This document shows, in pieces, positions 1-8,462 of a stretch of 64,000 nt of DNA (position 1 is the stretch's first letter; each line of letters opens with the position of its first letter). The stretch covers positions 310,001 to 374,000 of the forward strand of contig QXPY01000001.1 of the NCBI GenBank assembly GCA_003583745.1, given 5' to 3'. Below the pieces are notes generated by a model. The model did not search any database. It was not told the DNA's origin and saw nothing but the letters and a program-made list of their open reading frames with translations. The translations under genes and the position numbers were made by a program. The DNA is from Rhodocyclales bacterium GT-UBC. GTDB lineage: Bacteria; Pseudomonadota; Gammaproteobacteria; Burkholderiales; Rhodocyclaceae.

Positions 1-129
1 GCCGTGGCAGAAATAGCACCGGAAGTTGTAGACCGCCCGGCCTGCCTCGATCTGTTCCGAGGCGCCGGCCGTGGTGGGGAGGAATGCAAGTGCAGCGAGT
101 GCAACCAGTGATAAGACGGGCAGCTTCAT
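1..129 (-). CDS. c-type cytochrome, N-terminal part (cut by window edge)
   Basis: The reading frame starts at an ATG at 129 and runs off the left edge. The 43 visible residues are a signal peptide (MKLPVLSLVALAALAFLPTTAGA) followed by a class I cytochrome start with a CYFCH haem motif. It lies 21 bases downstream of the trihaem gene on the same strand, so it is probably the second gene of that operon. A periplasmic electron carrier is likely; the rest of the protein is not visible. Confidence 0.8.
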   Translation of the reverse strand, partial: MKLPVLSLVALAALAFLPTTAGASEQIEAGRAVYNFRCYFCHG

Positions 130-150
130 GAAAACGCCTTGTGACGATGC

Positions 151-1182
151 TTATTTTTTGCCGTATTTCCCGGGTTGGGCAAAGCGGCGGAAGACAAATT
201 CACTGACGTCGGCGATTTCCTGATCGTTGAGGACCTTGCTCCAGGCGGGCATTTCGGCACCCAGCCGGCCGTCGTGGACCGCAGTGTAAATGGCCGGGCG
301 GTTGAAGGCGAATCGGAAGCTCTTGTCGAGGAAATTGCGCGGCTTCGGATTGATGAAGTAGGCGCGCGGCCCCTTTCCGTCACCAAGCACGCCGTGGCAG
401 GTCGAGCAGTTGGCCATGTAGGTCTTTTCACCCTTGGCCGGATTGCCGATCAGGCCGTTCTGGAAGGGCTGGTTCATGCCGTCGGTACTGGTCAGCTGAC
501 CGCCGCTGCCGTTGGCACTGGTCCCGGAAATCCGGCTGGTGGCCGGCAGCATCAGTGCGGCACGGACGTAATCGACCGCCGCTTCGATATCCTCGGCTGG
601 CAGGCGACCGGCAAAAGCGGCCATGGCGGTGTTCGGCCGGCCGTTGGTGACCGAGCTCAGCATCCGGTCGCGGGTCAGTTCGCTGCGTGCCTGCGGCGTC
701 GTGAAATCGCGCGGCGGGATCAGGCCGGTGGCGCTGGGGGCCCCCTGGCCGCGATCGCCATGGCAGACCATGCAGTTCTGGGCGTATACGGTACGGCCGC
801 GTTGCAGCTTCGGGTCGAGCGACAGCTGCATGAAGGTCGAGCGTATGTAGTCGACCACGGCGGCGATTTCCTTGCTGTCGAGCTGGGTCTTCCAGGCGGT
901 CATCGCCGTGCCCGGCTTGCCATGGGTGACGATGGTGAGCATGGTGTCGCGGGTCAGTTCGCTGGCGCGGGTGAAGTCGCGCGGTGGCGGAACCAGGCTG
1001 TTCTTGGCCCGGCTGTTGCCGTCGCCGCGGTCGCCGTGGCAGACCGAGCAGTAGTTGTGATAGATCGCGCTCGGGTTGAGCGGGCCTCCTTTGGCCGGGC
1101 GTTCGCCGGCATGGGCGAGCAGGGTACAGCTGGCTGCCGCCAGGGAAAGCAGAATGTGGGTCAGGCGAGTTGGCCGAGTCAT
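151..1182 (-). CDS. trihaem class I cytochrome c
   Basis: A 343-aa exported protein made of three consecutive class I cytochrome c domains, each with one haem motif (CSVCH, CMVCH, CSTCH) followed by a Gly-Asp-Gly type loop and a candidate Met axial ligand. The signal peptide covers about residues 1-25. It probably acts as a periplasmic electron shuttle. It is transcribed divergently from the monohaem cytochrome at 1344, with a sigma-54-like element at 1234-1249 facing it. The first two domains are clearly similar to each other, suggesting internal duplication. The electron partner is not shown by the sequence. Confidence 0.85.
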   Translation of the reverse strand: MTRPTRLTHILLSLAAASCTLLAHAGERPAKGGPLNPSAIYHNYCSVCHGDRGDGNSRAKNSLVPPPRDFTRASELTRDTMLTIVTHGKPGTAMTAWKTQLDSKEIAAVVDYIRSTFMQLSLDPKLQRGRTVYAQNCMVCHGDRGQGAPSATGLIPPRDFTTPQARSELTRDRMLSSVTNGRPNTAMAAFAGRLPAEDIEAAVDYVRAALMLPATSRISGTSANGSGGQLTSTDGMNQPFQNGLIGNPAKGEKTYMANCSTCHGVLGDGKGPRAYFINPKPRNFLDKSFRFAFNRPAIYTAVHDGRLGAEMPAWSKVLNDQEIADVSEFVFRRFAQPGKYGKK

Positions 1183-1233
1183 GGCGGGGCGATCTCCGTC
1201 GCGAAGTGGTCTGAATTGTATGCCGTTCTGGCA

Positions 1234-1249
1234 AGCAAAATACGGGCCG
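1234..1249 (-). promoter_or_regulatory. sigma-54 (-24/-12) promoter for the trihaem gene
   Basis: Read on the minus strand the site is CGGCCCGTATTTTGCT. Against TGGCACG-N4-TTGCT it keeps the GG and GC cores at exact spacing and matches 10 of 12 consensus positions. It ends about 50 bases upstream of the ATG at 1182. Confidence 0.65.
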
Positions 1250-1264
1250 AATTTTCATTATCTA

Positions 1265-1280
1265 TGGCACGAGGATTGCT
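1265..1280 (+). promoter_or_regulatory. sigma-54 (-24/-12) promoter for the monohaem gene
   Basis: The site TGGCACGAGGATTGCT is a perfect match to the sigma-54 consensus TGGCACG-N4-TTGCT. The predicted start of transcription is near 1291, about 53 bases before the ATG at 1344. It lies back to back with the minus-strand element at 1234-1249. Confidence 0.85.
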
Positions 1281-1294
1281 AGCAAGGATTTGTC

Positions 1295-1312
1295 GTCCCA
1301 TGCGTTTGGGAC
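1295..1312. promoter_or_regulatory. inverted repeat GTCCCA-N6-TGGGAC
   Basis: A perfect 6-bp inverted repeat with a 6-base spacer, just downstream of the predicted start of the rightward sigma-54 promoter and about 50-70 bases upstream of the leftward one. It could be an operator or activator site for the divergent pair. The function is inferred from position only. Confidence 0.35.
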
Positions 1313-1343
1313 TTGCCTGCGATAGCGCTTTTTCTAACCGGAT

Positions 1344-1688
1344 GTGCACGTGAACAATCATTGGCTCCTTGTCGTTCCGCTGCTTCTGCTGGCACACCAT
1401 GCCATGGCAGCGAAGCCGGTCGAGCAGGAAAGGTTGGCTGCGCGGGAGCTGAACGGACGGGAGGTCTATGTCCAGACTTGTGCCATGTGCCACGCCAATG
1501 GCGTTGGTGGAGCGCCGCGCCCCGGCCGGCCCGATGATTGGGTTGAGCGCAGTCGTAATGGCACGGCAGAGTTGCTGGTTTCGGTCTTGCGCGGCAAGGG
1601 CGCGATGCCACCCAAGGGCGGCAATGCGTCGCTGACGCGTGCCGAGGCCTATGTGGCACTGGATTTCATGTTGAATGGCGCGAAATAG
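1344..1688 (+). CDS. monohaem cytochrome c5-like protein
   Basis: A 114-aa exported protein with a signal peptide ending near residue 22 and a single CAMCH haem motif. The tail KGAMPPKGGNASLT supplies the Met ligand and is typical of the cytochrome c5 family. It closely resembles the N-terminal domain of the fusion cytochrome at 8892. A GTG at 1350 is an alternative start. It is the first gene after the perfect sigma-54 promoter at 1265, and a strong terminator follows at 1757. A soluble periplasmic electron carrier is likely. Confidence 0.85.
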   Translation: MHVNNHWLLVVPLLLLAHHAMAAKPVEQERLAARELNGREVYVQTCAMCHANGVGGAPRPGRPDDWVERSRNGTAELLVSVLRGKGAMPPKGGNASLTRAEAYVALDFMLNGAK

Positions 1689-1756
1689 TTTCAGACGGGC
1701 TACCGGAAGCTGAGAATTAACCCACCTCCCTGTTAATTTTTCCGGTGGTCATTTTC

Positions 1757-1790
1757 CCGCAGTCCGAGTGATCGGACTGCGGCTTTTTTT
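1757..1790 (+). terminator. Rho-independent terminator
   Basis: A perfect 10-bp stem (CCGCAGTCCG / CGGACTGCGG) with a 6-base loop, followed by C and seven T. It ends the transcript of the monohaem cytochrome. Confidence 0.9.
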
Positions 1791-1807
1791 GATTCAAGGG
1801 GCGTTGA

Positions 1808-2527
1808 TTGTTCAGAGCGGTTATCCGGATTGGTTTTGTGACGCTATGGCTGCTTGGCGGACTGGCTCACGCGGCTGATATCCGTACGACGCCGCACAAT
1901 CTGACCAAGCGTGGCGCGACGGTCGAGGCGGACGAGGTTTGCGTGTTCTGCCATACGCCGCAGGTCAACGTTGATTTCGGCGGGCGTAGCAGTAGTGCGA
2001 TGCAGCCTGCCTGGCAGCCGTCCTTGCCCTACACCCATTCCTATGTGGTGTATGACGATATCGGTCGCCTGCAATTTGGCGACAAGCAGGCAATCGGTTC
2101 GCAATCGATCGCCTGCTTGTCCTGCCACGATGCCAATCAGGCATTCTCGGTGATGAACGCGGAATCGGATCATCCGTTTGGCGTGCCTTACCGTGGATTT
2201 TCCCGAGGACGGGAAAGATCAATGGCCGAAAGCCGGCGCAACGAGGATCTGCCTTTCCGCGAAGCCAAGGAACTCAAGGCTCTCGACGAGTTTCGCCTGC
2301 CTAGCAAAGGGGTGGTGGATAACCGCGTGGTGTGGTGGGTTTCGGCCAATGGCGTCAGTGCCTTGCGAACCCGTTCCGATTTGCCGCTTTATGCCCGCAA
2401 GGTGGATTCGAGCGAGATTCCCTATGTCGAATGCAGTAGTTGTCACGATCCGCATGTCTCCAACAAGCTTTTCTTGCGGGTCAGCAACGATGGGAGCCGT
2501 CTTTGCCTGACGTGCCACGATAAATAA
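1808..2527 (+). CDS. tetrahaem cytochrome, OmcE-like
   Basis: A 239-aa exported protein with four haem motifs (CVFCH, CLSCH, CSSCH, CLTCH). The start is TTG, with AAGGGG upstream; the signal peptide ends at about residue 22. After cleavage the protein begins near DIRTTPHNL. The order N-terminal PHNL His, CVFCHTPQ, CLSCHD, DHP, CSSCHDPH, and a stop just after CLTCHDK is shared with the 289-aa protein at 3910 and the head of the 922-aa protein at 13890. This order resembles the Geobacter OmcE filament subunit. It may form or cap an extracellular cytochrome polymer; a monomeric role is also possible. The NHL lipoprotein gene follows 27 bases later. Confidence 0.75.
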   Translation: MFRAVIRIGFVTLWLLGGLAHAADIRTTPHNLTKRGATVEADEVCVFCHTPQVNVDFGGRSSSAMQPAWQPSLPYTHSYVVYDDIGRLQFGDKQAIGSQSIACLSCHDANQAFSVMNAESDHPFGVPYRGFSRGRERSMAESRRNEDLPFREAKELKALDEFRLPSKGVVDNRVVWWVSANGVSALRTRSDLPLYARKVDSSEIPYVECSSCHDPHVSNKLFLRVSNDGSRLCLTCHDK

Positions 2528-2554
2528 CTGAATGGATATGGTCAGAGGTCAACG

Positions 2555-3679
2555 ATGATTTGCCTACTCCCCAAAAAGACAATGTGCGCTCCGCTCGCAT
2601 TCCTGTTATCCGGCGTGTTGCTGTTTGCCGGCTGTGCGCCGGTCCAGGAGCGCCAGCCGACGAAGGCTGCACCCAGCCAACTGGTTTATCCGGCTCCGCC
2701 CGATCCGCCGCGTTTCATTTACGAGCGAACCATCTATGGCAGTGCCGATGTCGTTCCGCAGCGCTCGGATCTGGCGCTCAAGCGCGCCTTGACGGGCGAC
2801 ATGGAGCGCTCGGAGGGGCTGGCCAAGCCTTACGCCGTGGCCGTGCATCGGGGCCGGATATTCGTCAGCGATTCCGCTGAACGCTTCGTCAAGGTCTTCG
2901 ATGTGGGCGAGGGGACCTATACCAAGATTGGCGACGACGATCAGGGGCCATTGGTCAAACCCCTGGGCCTGGACGTTGATCGCATGGGCAATGTTTATGT
3001 GGCCGACGCCTCGAATAAGGCGGTGATGGTGTACAACCGGGACGGCAAATTCATTCGCAAAATTGGCGGGTCCAAGTATTTCGAGCGCTTGTCCAGCGTC
3101 ACCGTCGACCCTGTCGGACAGCGGGTATTGGTGACCGATATTGGCGGTGTTTCTTCCGATCAGCACAAAATCAGGGTTTTCGACGCGCTGTCCGGCAATC
3201 ATCTCTTCGATCTGGGCAAACGCGGTATCGGGCCGGGAGAATTCAATCTGCCGCGCGATGCGGCAGTCGGGAAGAATGGCAACATCTATATTGTCGACGG
3301 AGGGAATTTCCGCGTCCAGGTCTTTGATCGGGATGGAAAATACCTGCAAAGCTTCGGCTCGGTCGGCAAGCAGTTGGGTAATTTTGCCCGCCCGAAGGAA
3401 ATCGCCACTGATTCGACCGGAAACGTCTATGTCGTCGATGCGGCCTTCGGGAATTTCCAGATATTCAGTCCGGACGGCGATTTGCTGATGTATATCGGCG
3501 AACGTTCGGAGCGCGATGGCCCAGCCAACTACATGTTGCCATCGGGCATCTATATCGACGAGGACGACCGTATCTACATGGTCGATCAGTGGTTCAAGAA
3601 GATCGATATTTTCCGCCCCTATGGGTTGGCCGCCGAGGCGGGCTATCTGGGCAAGCGGCCGAAACCGGTTGCTAAGTAG
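2555..3679 (+). CDS. NHL-repeat beta-propeller lipoprotein
   Basis: A 374-aa protein with a lipoprotein signal (LLFAGC at about residues 22-27), so it is probably anchored in the outer membrane or exported to the surface. Residues from about 75 carry six or so NHL-type propeller repeats (for example GLDVDRMGNVYVADASNKAVMVYNRDGKFIRKIG). NHL propellers commonly mediate protein contacts and recur in outer-membrane cytochrome clusters. GAGG lies 6 bases before the ATG. It pairs with the tetrahaem gene upstream and is paralogous to the lipoprotein at 12821. No catalytic residues are evident. Confidence 0.8.
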   Translation: MICLLPKKTMCAPLAFLLSGVLLFAGCAPVQERQPTKAAPSQLVYPAPPDPPRFIYERTIYGSADVVPQRSDLALKRALTGDMERSEGLAKPYAVAVHRGRIFVSDSAERFVKVFDVGEGTYTKIGDDDQGPLVKPLGLDVDRMGNVYVADASNKAVMVYNRDGKFIRKIGGSKYFERLSSVTVDPVGQRVLVTDIGGVSSDQHKIRVFDALSGNHLFDLGKRGIGPGEFNLPRDAAVGKNGNIYIVDGGNFRVQVFDRDGKYLQSFGSVGKQLGNFARPKEIATDSTGNVYVVDAAFGNFQIFSPDGDLLMYIGERSERDGPANYMLPSGIYIDEDDRIYMVDQWFKKIDIFRPYGLAAEAGYLGKRPKPVAK

Positions 3680-3705
3680 TCTGGCCGTATTGGATATAGT
3701 CGGCT

Positions 3706-3721
3706 TTCCCGTGGGCGGGAA
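3706..3721. promoter_or_regulatory. TTCCC-N6-GGGAA repeat, possible activator site
   Basis: This repeat is the core of a longer 11-bp hairpin (3701-3726) that could also end the upstream transcript, although no T-run follows. Its centre lies about 128 bases upstream of the -12 element of the sigma-54 promoter at 3828. The same motif lies about 127 bases upstream of the corresponding base of the ccmF promoter. Confidence 0.4.
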
Positions 3722-3827
3722 AGCCGCATTCCTTGGTTTGGGAAAAATCAATATAAATCCGGGGTTTGGCGGCGTATTTTTGGTGGGAAACCGTGGTTTT
3801 TCGCGCCAGATATGAATTTTGGGTGTG

Positions 3828-3843
3828 TGGCATGGAATCTGCT
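3828..3843 (+). promoter_or_regulatory. sigma-54 (-24/-12) promoter for the OmcE-like gene
   Basis: The site TGGCATGGAATCTGCT matches TGGCACG-N4-TTGCT at 10 of 12 positions, with both GG and GC cores at correct spacing. Transcription would start near 3854, leaving a 56-base leader before the ATG at 3910. Confidence 0.75.
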
Positions 3844-3909
3844 CTTAAGGAAACGAGGCGAGCTGTACGGCTCGACTTTGATCAATTTCTTTAAGGTCGG
3901 GAGTAAAAA

Positions 3910-4779
3910 ATGTTTAATCACACCAAGGGGACCAAACGGCTTGCCGCTCGGGTGGTCAAATTGCTGGCGGGGGCCGCGCTCGTTTTCGGCGGAGCCGCGG
4001 CTTACGCCGGGATCGCTGCAACCAAGCACAATCTCGGGGCCAGTACCGGTTCCAACGTCAACTACATGACGACGGGTACGACGGAAATCTGCGTCTTCTG
4101 CCATACGCCTCACGCTTCGAATACCGGGGTCAAGGCGCCGTTGTGGAACAAGCCGGTCAATGGCGGCGTGTACACGACGTATAACACCTCGACCTCGGCG
4201 ACGATCGACGGCTCGGTCAGCATGACCGGCGTGTCCCTGGCCTGCCTGTCCTGCCACGACGGTACGCAAGCCATGGATTCGATGATCAATGGTCCGGGTT
4301 CGGGTAACTATGTCGCTGGCGGTGCAACCATTTCCGGTGGCGTATGGACCGGTGCCAATCAAACGGCCGGCAAAATGAACAGCAACACCGTCGCCATGCT
4401 CGGCACCGATTTGTCGAACGATCACCCGGTGGGTATCCAGTATTGCGGTGGCGGTATCAGCACCGGCAGCGCATCGACTACCGATGCCAGTACCGGTACT
4501 TGCCGCGACCCGGATTTCACTACGCCGCAGAACAAGATCATCGGTGGCGCCCGTGCCTGGTGGGTTGATAACAGCGTCGGTACGGCGGGCAATCGCGAAA
4601 AGACCGACATGATCCTGTATGCCCGCGCCGTGACGCTGAGCGGCGATGCGACCGACGGTTTCTATCAGCCGTTCGTCGAGTGCGGTAGCTGCCATGATCC
4701 CCACAATTCGACCAACGCGACCTTCCTGCGCATTCCGAATGCACAGAGTGCGGTTTGTCTGACTTGCCATAACAAGTAA
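3910..4779 (+). CDS. tetrahaem cytochrome, OmcE-like filament candidate
   Basis: A 289-aa exported protein with four haem motifs (CVFCH at about residue 61, CLSCH, CGSCH, CLTCH). The signal peptide ends near AAAYA; the mature start is close to GIAATKHNL. Features shared with OmcE-type filament cytochromes are the N-terminal KHNL His, CVFCHTPH, CLSCHDGT, the DLSNDHP segment, CGSCHDPH, and termination at CLTCHNK. The region between haems 2 and 3 is rich in Gly, Ser, Thr and Asn, as in secreted filament cytochromes. It has its own sigma-54 promoter, a good ribosome site (GGGAG) and a strong terminator immediately after, so it may be made in excess over the export genes downstream. Filament formation is inference. 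Confidence 0.78.
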   Translation: MFNHTKGTKRLAARVVKLLAGAALVFGGAAAYAGIAATKHNLGASTGSNVNYMTTGTTEICVFCHTPHASNTGVKAPLWNKPVNGGVYTTYNTSTSATIDGSVSMTGVSLACLSCHDGTQAMDSMINGPGSGNYVAGGATISGGVWTGANQTAGKMNSNTVAMLGTDLSNDHPVGIQYCGGGISTGSASTTDASTGTCRDPDFTTPQNKIIGGARAWWVDNSVGTAGNREKTDMILYARAVTLSGDATDGFYQPFVECGSCHDPHNSTNATFLRIPNAQSAVCLTCHNK

Positions 4780-4810
4780 GCCGGCTGCGTCGATAGATCA
4801 ATTTAGCCAA

Positions 4811-4846
4811 GCGGGCCGGGACACTCAGTGTTCGGCCCGCTTTTTT
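4811..4846 (+). terminator. Rho-independent terminator (probably partial)
   Basis: GCGGGCCG pairs with CGGCCCGC around an inner ACACT/AGTGT stem, then six T follow. It separates the OmcE-like gene from the isomerase-porin operon, for which no other promoter is evident. Read-through would keep the downstream genes at a lower level than the cytochrome. Confidence 0.85.
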
Positions 4847-4863
4847 CGTTCAGGAGAAGTCAA

Positions 4864-5922
4864 GTGAACACCTTTCCCGGCCTGTATCGCCCATTTCAGA
4901 TCGCCATCCTGTCCTTGCTGGCCAGTTTGCCGTTGAGTTCCCGCGCCGACAGCGCGCCGACGGAGCCGGCGGTCAACGTTGCCGCTGGCGCCGGGGCGGC
5001 TGGGCATCAGGCGACGCATTCGGCTGTTTTCGCAGTGATCAATGGTCGCGAAATCGGCATGCAGGAGTATGAGATTGCCTTTACCACGCTGGTCCGTCAG
5101 CGCTTTTACCATGGCCAGATTCCGGAAAGCGAACTGGCCCAGGTTCGCGAAGAGATCAAGAAAAAGCTGGTGCAACGGGTGGTGTTGGTTGAGGAGGCGG
5201 AGCGGCGCCAGGTCGCAATCGACGTGGCTCAAATCGACGAAGCGATGGCTGGCTACGACAAGCGCTATGCAACGGCTCCCCAATGGCAAGAAAATCGCGA
5301 ACGGGTTTTGCCGGAATTGAGAAAAAGCCTGGTCGAACAGAGCCAGGTCGCCGCGCTGGACAAGCTGGTAAAGGATGTCGGCAGCCCGACCGATGCTCAG
5401 GTTCGGGCTTTTTACGAACAGAATCCGCAGCTCTTCACCGAGCCGGAAAAGTTGCGCTTGGCCGTCATCCTGCTGGCCATCGATCCGGCTTCGCCACCAG
5501 CGGCATGGCAATCGGCGCGCGACGAAGCGCGTGCCATCTACGCCCGGATCAAGGCAGGAACGGCCTTCGAGGATGCGGCGCGCTTGCATTCCTCGGTCTA
5601 TTCGGATGCCGGTGGCGATATGGGTTACCTGCATCGCGGCATGCTGCCCGAGGTGATCCAGGAGCGCATCGACCAGTTTGTGGTGGGGCAAATCAATGAG
5701 CCCATCGATACGCTGGAAGGCGTTGCCATCTTCAAGCTGCTGGAGCGGCTCGTTCCCAAAAAACGTGATTTTGCAGATGTTGCCGGGCGAGCACGCGAAT
5801 TGCTCTTGCGTGAACGTCAGGACAAGGCCTGGAAGGATCTGGTGGACCGATTGGTTGCCAAGGCTGAAGTCAAGTTCATTGGATTCAAAACAACGGAGCA
5901 ACCGAACGCCGGCCAGGACTAG
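4864..5922 (+). CDS. periplasmic parvulin-type peptidyl-prolyl isomerase
   Basis: A 352-aa SurA/PpiC-like protein. The GTG start at 4864 is chosen because AGGAGAA precedes it and the longer frame from 4828 would begin inside the terminator. A signal peptide ends at about residue 26. Residues about 55-190 form a SurA-N-like helical chaperone region, and residues about 195-305 a PpiC rotamase domain (including SSVYSDAGGDMGYLHRGMLP). Such isomerases accompany outer-membrane porin-cytochrome clusters and help fold beta-barrels or exported cytochromes. The gene ends 21 bases before the porin, its likely client. Confidence 0.85.
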   Translation: MNTFPGLYRPFQIAILSLLASLPLSSRADSAPTEPAVNVAAGAGAAGHQATHSAVFAVINGREIGMQEYEIAFTTLVRQRFYHGQIPESELAQVREEIKKKLVQRVVLVEEAERRQVAIDVAQIDEAMAGYDKRYATAPQWQENRERVLPELRKSLVEQSQVAALDKLVKDVGSPTDAQVRAFYEQNPQLFTEPEKLRLAVILLAIDPASPPAAWQSARDEARAIYARIKAGTAFEDAARLHSSVYSDAGGDMGYLHRGMLPEVIQERIDQFVVGQINEPIDTLEGVAIFKLLERLVPKKRDFADVAGRARELLLRERQDKAWKDLVDRLVAKAEVKFIGFKTTEQPNAGQD

Positions 5923-5943
5923 GGCTGGCCTTCTGCAACAGGG

Positions 5944-8412
5944 ATGGCGGCAAAGCATGCATTTCCAGTCGGTGTGGTCTTACCCGGACGCTTAACGGCC
6001 AGTCTGGTCGGCGGGATATTGATCGGCTGCTGCGCTGGTTCATGCTTTTCCGCCGAGGCCCAAGAAGCGATTCCCGTGCAAGCCAGGCAGATTGCCGTGG
6101 CCATCCAGGCTGCCTATACCGACGATGTCGAGTTGGCAGCCCCCTTGCGTCTCGCCGAACAGGTCACATTGGATGGCGTGGCTCCTGCCGCCGCGCCGGT
6201 TCAGCGCGCGCTAAGCGACGCCAGCCTATCCCTGCGCCTGGCCAGCCGTCTGGCGCAACTGTCGATTCAAACGGAAGCGAGCGAGCAGGCAAAACAGGCA
6301 AGCCCCCAGAATGTTAACCGCATGGCCCCGCCCAAGGACGATGGGAGCCTGCGCATGAGTACGCAAATGGGGATCGGCGCGGCGGGCAACAAGGTGCCGC
6401 GTTGGCGAGCCGGCGCTGATCCGGTGCCCCGTCTGCGCGCGGCCGGTTCCCTGGGCCTGCCTGGTGCCAGTGGGACCGGGCGCGCCAGCGCAATCGGCAG
6501 CATGCCAGCGCCGGTACCGATGCCGAGCGACCGATTGCTCGAGGATGATGTGGCGATGGCCGAAGCAGGGGCAATTTCGGTGGGCGGGCCGGGGCTTCCG
6601 CTCGGTGGCGGTCAAGCCGTTGGCGAAGCGGTCGATAGCGGTTTTGCCGGGACCGGTTGGGAAGTGCCGCCCGTTCGTTGGGGGGGGAGCCTCGGATTTT
6701 CGATGCAGCGCGGCAGTTCCAATTCCGGTTCGAACCAAAGTTCCAGTTCGGGCCAGGGGCTGTTCGCCAATATCAATGCCTCCAGCTACATCTACGCGCC
6801 CTGGTTCGCAACAGTCAGCGGTCGTCTGGGGGTAACCAGCTCCAGTTCCAGCACCTCCAGCTCCAATGGCGATGCTGGCACGGCCGATACCAACAAGTCG
6901 GCCAATGTCGTAGGCGGGGGGGAACTCGCCATGTTTTCGAACAGTCGCTTTCCCTTCCGCGCCTATTTCGACCGCTCCGACAGCCGTACCAGTGGCTCTA
7001 TCGTCAGCAACGACTACATCAGCACGCGATTCGGCCTGAGCCAGAATTACCGCGCCGAGGATGGCGTCAGCAACAGCACTTTCATGCTTGATCGCAGCGT
7101 CGTCGACAGCAGCGATGGGAATAGCGATTCGGTGACCGCCGTTTCGGGAAACTATGCGACGCAGACCGGGATATGGCAGCACAGCCTGAATGGGCGCTAT
7201 TCCCTGGGGGAGCGTGAAAAGACCCACGAAAGTGCGCGCTTGTTCGGTTTGAATTCCTCGCACAGTGCCAATCTGTCTGACAGCGTCAGTCTCGGTGCGA
7301 CGATGAATTACTCCGATAGCGAACTGCGCACGGCGAACGGCAATGGTGGCTTGTTCGCCAATCGTGGCCGCTACTTGCAGATGTACTCCTATGGATCGTG
7401 GATGCCCGAGTTCGAGGATCTCGACGATTTGCCCCTGACCTTGAACGGGAGTCTGCGCTACGGCAATCAGGAAAACAGTTTCGGTACCTCGCAGACGAGT
7501 GCGCAGACGCTCGGTATCAACGTTTCCGGGATGTATCGTTTCTCGAACAATCTGACTGCCTCGGTCAACACCGCAGTCAATCGCATCTCCGTTTCGGAGT
7601 CAGGCTCCCGTTTGCTCTCCCTGGTCGGGAGCAATGTGAACTACGTCGGGAATCCTCTCGTTTTTGGGAAATTTTCCTATAACTGGAATGTCGGCGGTAA
7701 CGCCAACTGGCAGAGCGGGGTCGCCGAAGTGCGAGCAAACGCCGTCTATGGCGCCATCGCATCCCATGCCGTGGCCCGCAGTTTCACGCCGACCGATGGT
7801 CACACCCTGTCGCTGAGCTTTTCGCAATCGCTCAACGTGATGAACAACCAGGCGATCGGGACTTCGGACACGCTTTCCAATAGTCTTTCAGCCAACTACG
7901 GCTTGTATTTTGGCGAGCGCTTTTCCGGTTCGTTCAGCACGACGCTATCCGATGTCCAGACCAGTGGCGTCAATGCCCAGCATTATCAGAGTTTCAGCCT
8001 GGGCATGGTCGGGCAGGGGGCTTTGACCCAGCAGTCCGCGCTCAATCTGAATCTGATGTTCAATTGGACGGATCAAACCAATCAGACCTTCGATGCCTTC
8101 GGTTTGCCGCAAACCATGAGCAATCAGCGCATGACCTTGAATGGCTCGGCCAATTACAGCCATTTGCGCTTCTGGGGCGTGCGCGGCTTGCGCTACAACC
8201 TGCTGTTCGCCGCGGACACCCGTCTGCGCGACGACCGCCTTTACGGCAATTTCAATACCGACCAGGACCGCAGTCGTCTAAGCCTGACCAATCGTCTCGA
8301 CTACACCATCGGATTGCTCAATTTCCGCTTCTCGCTGGTGAACAACGAAACAGGTGGCAAGAAAAATGCTCTGCTTTTCTTCCAGGTAACCCGACAGATC
8401 GGTGCGTATTGA
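5944..8412 (+). CDS. large outer-membrane beta-barrel, candidate conduit porin
   Basis: An 822-aa exported protein. Residues 1 to about 40 are a signal sequence with an LIGCC segment, which fits a lipobox, and a later CFSA-EAQ that fits ordinary signal cleavage. Residues about 40-245 are rich in Ala, Gly and Pro and do not look like barrel. Residues about 248-822 are alternating amphipathic strands with Ser/Asn/Gly turns, typical of a barrel of 20 or more strands, ending in an aromatic Tyr. It has no haem motif. By position between the isomerase and the periplasmic cytochromes it is the candidate trans-outer-membrane sleeve. It shows no obvious MtrB signature. Confidence 0.75.
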   Translation: MAAKHAFPVGVVLPGRLTASLVGGILIGCCAGSCFSAEAQEAIPVQARQIAVAIQAAYTDDVELAAPLRLAEQVTLDGVAPAAAPVQRALSDASLSLRLASRLAQLSIQTEASEQAKQASPQNVNRMAPPKDDGSLRMSTQMGIGAAGNKVPRWRAGADPVPRLRAAGSLGLPGASGTGRASAIGSMPAPVPMPSDRLLEDDVAMAEAGAISVGGPGLPLGGGQAVGEAVDSGFAGTGWEVPPVRWGGSLGFSMQRGSSNSGSNQSSSSGQGLFANINASSYIYAPWFATVSGRLGVTSSSSSTSSSNGDAGTADTNKSANVVGGGELAMFSNSRFPFRAYFDRSDSRTSGSIVSNDYISTRFGLSQNYRAEDGVSNSTFMLDRSVVDSSDGNSDSVTAVSGNYATQTGIWQHSLNGRYSLGEREKTHESARLFGLNSSHSANLSDSVSLGATMNYSDSELRTANGNGGLFANRGRYLQMYSYGSWMPEFEDLDDLPLTLNGSLRYGNQENSFGTSQTSAQTLGINVSGMYRFSNNLTASVNTAVNRISVSESGSRLLSLVGSNVNYVGNPLVFGKFSYNWNVGGNANWQSGVAEVRANAVYGAIASHAVARSFTPTDGHTLSLSFSQSLNVMNNQAIGTSDTLSNSLSANYGLYFGERFSGSFSTTLSDVQTSGVNAQHYQSFSLGMVGQGALTQQSALNLNLMFNWTDQTNQTFDAFGLPQTMSNQRMTLNGSANYSHLRFWGVRGLRYNLLFAADTRLRDDRLYGNFNTDQDRSRLSLTNRLDYTIGLLNFRFSLVNNETGGKKNALLFFQVTRQIGAY

Positions 8413-8462
8413 TCTGCGGGGCTTGGATAAAGGCGCAGTGCTTTAAATCAAGAGGAAATGGA

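Noticed and set aside
1746..1761. TGG...GC pattern before the tetrahaem gene at 1808
   Set aside because: Only the GG and GC cores match, the rest does not, and it overlaps the terminator stem.
4828..4863. Upstream extension of the isomerase gene
   Set aside because: These codons lie inside the terminator hairpin and T-run; the GTG at 4864 has the ribosome site and signal peptide.
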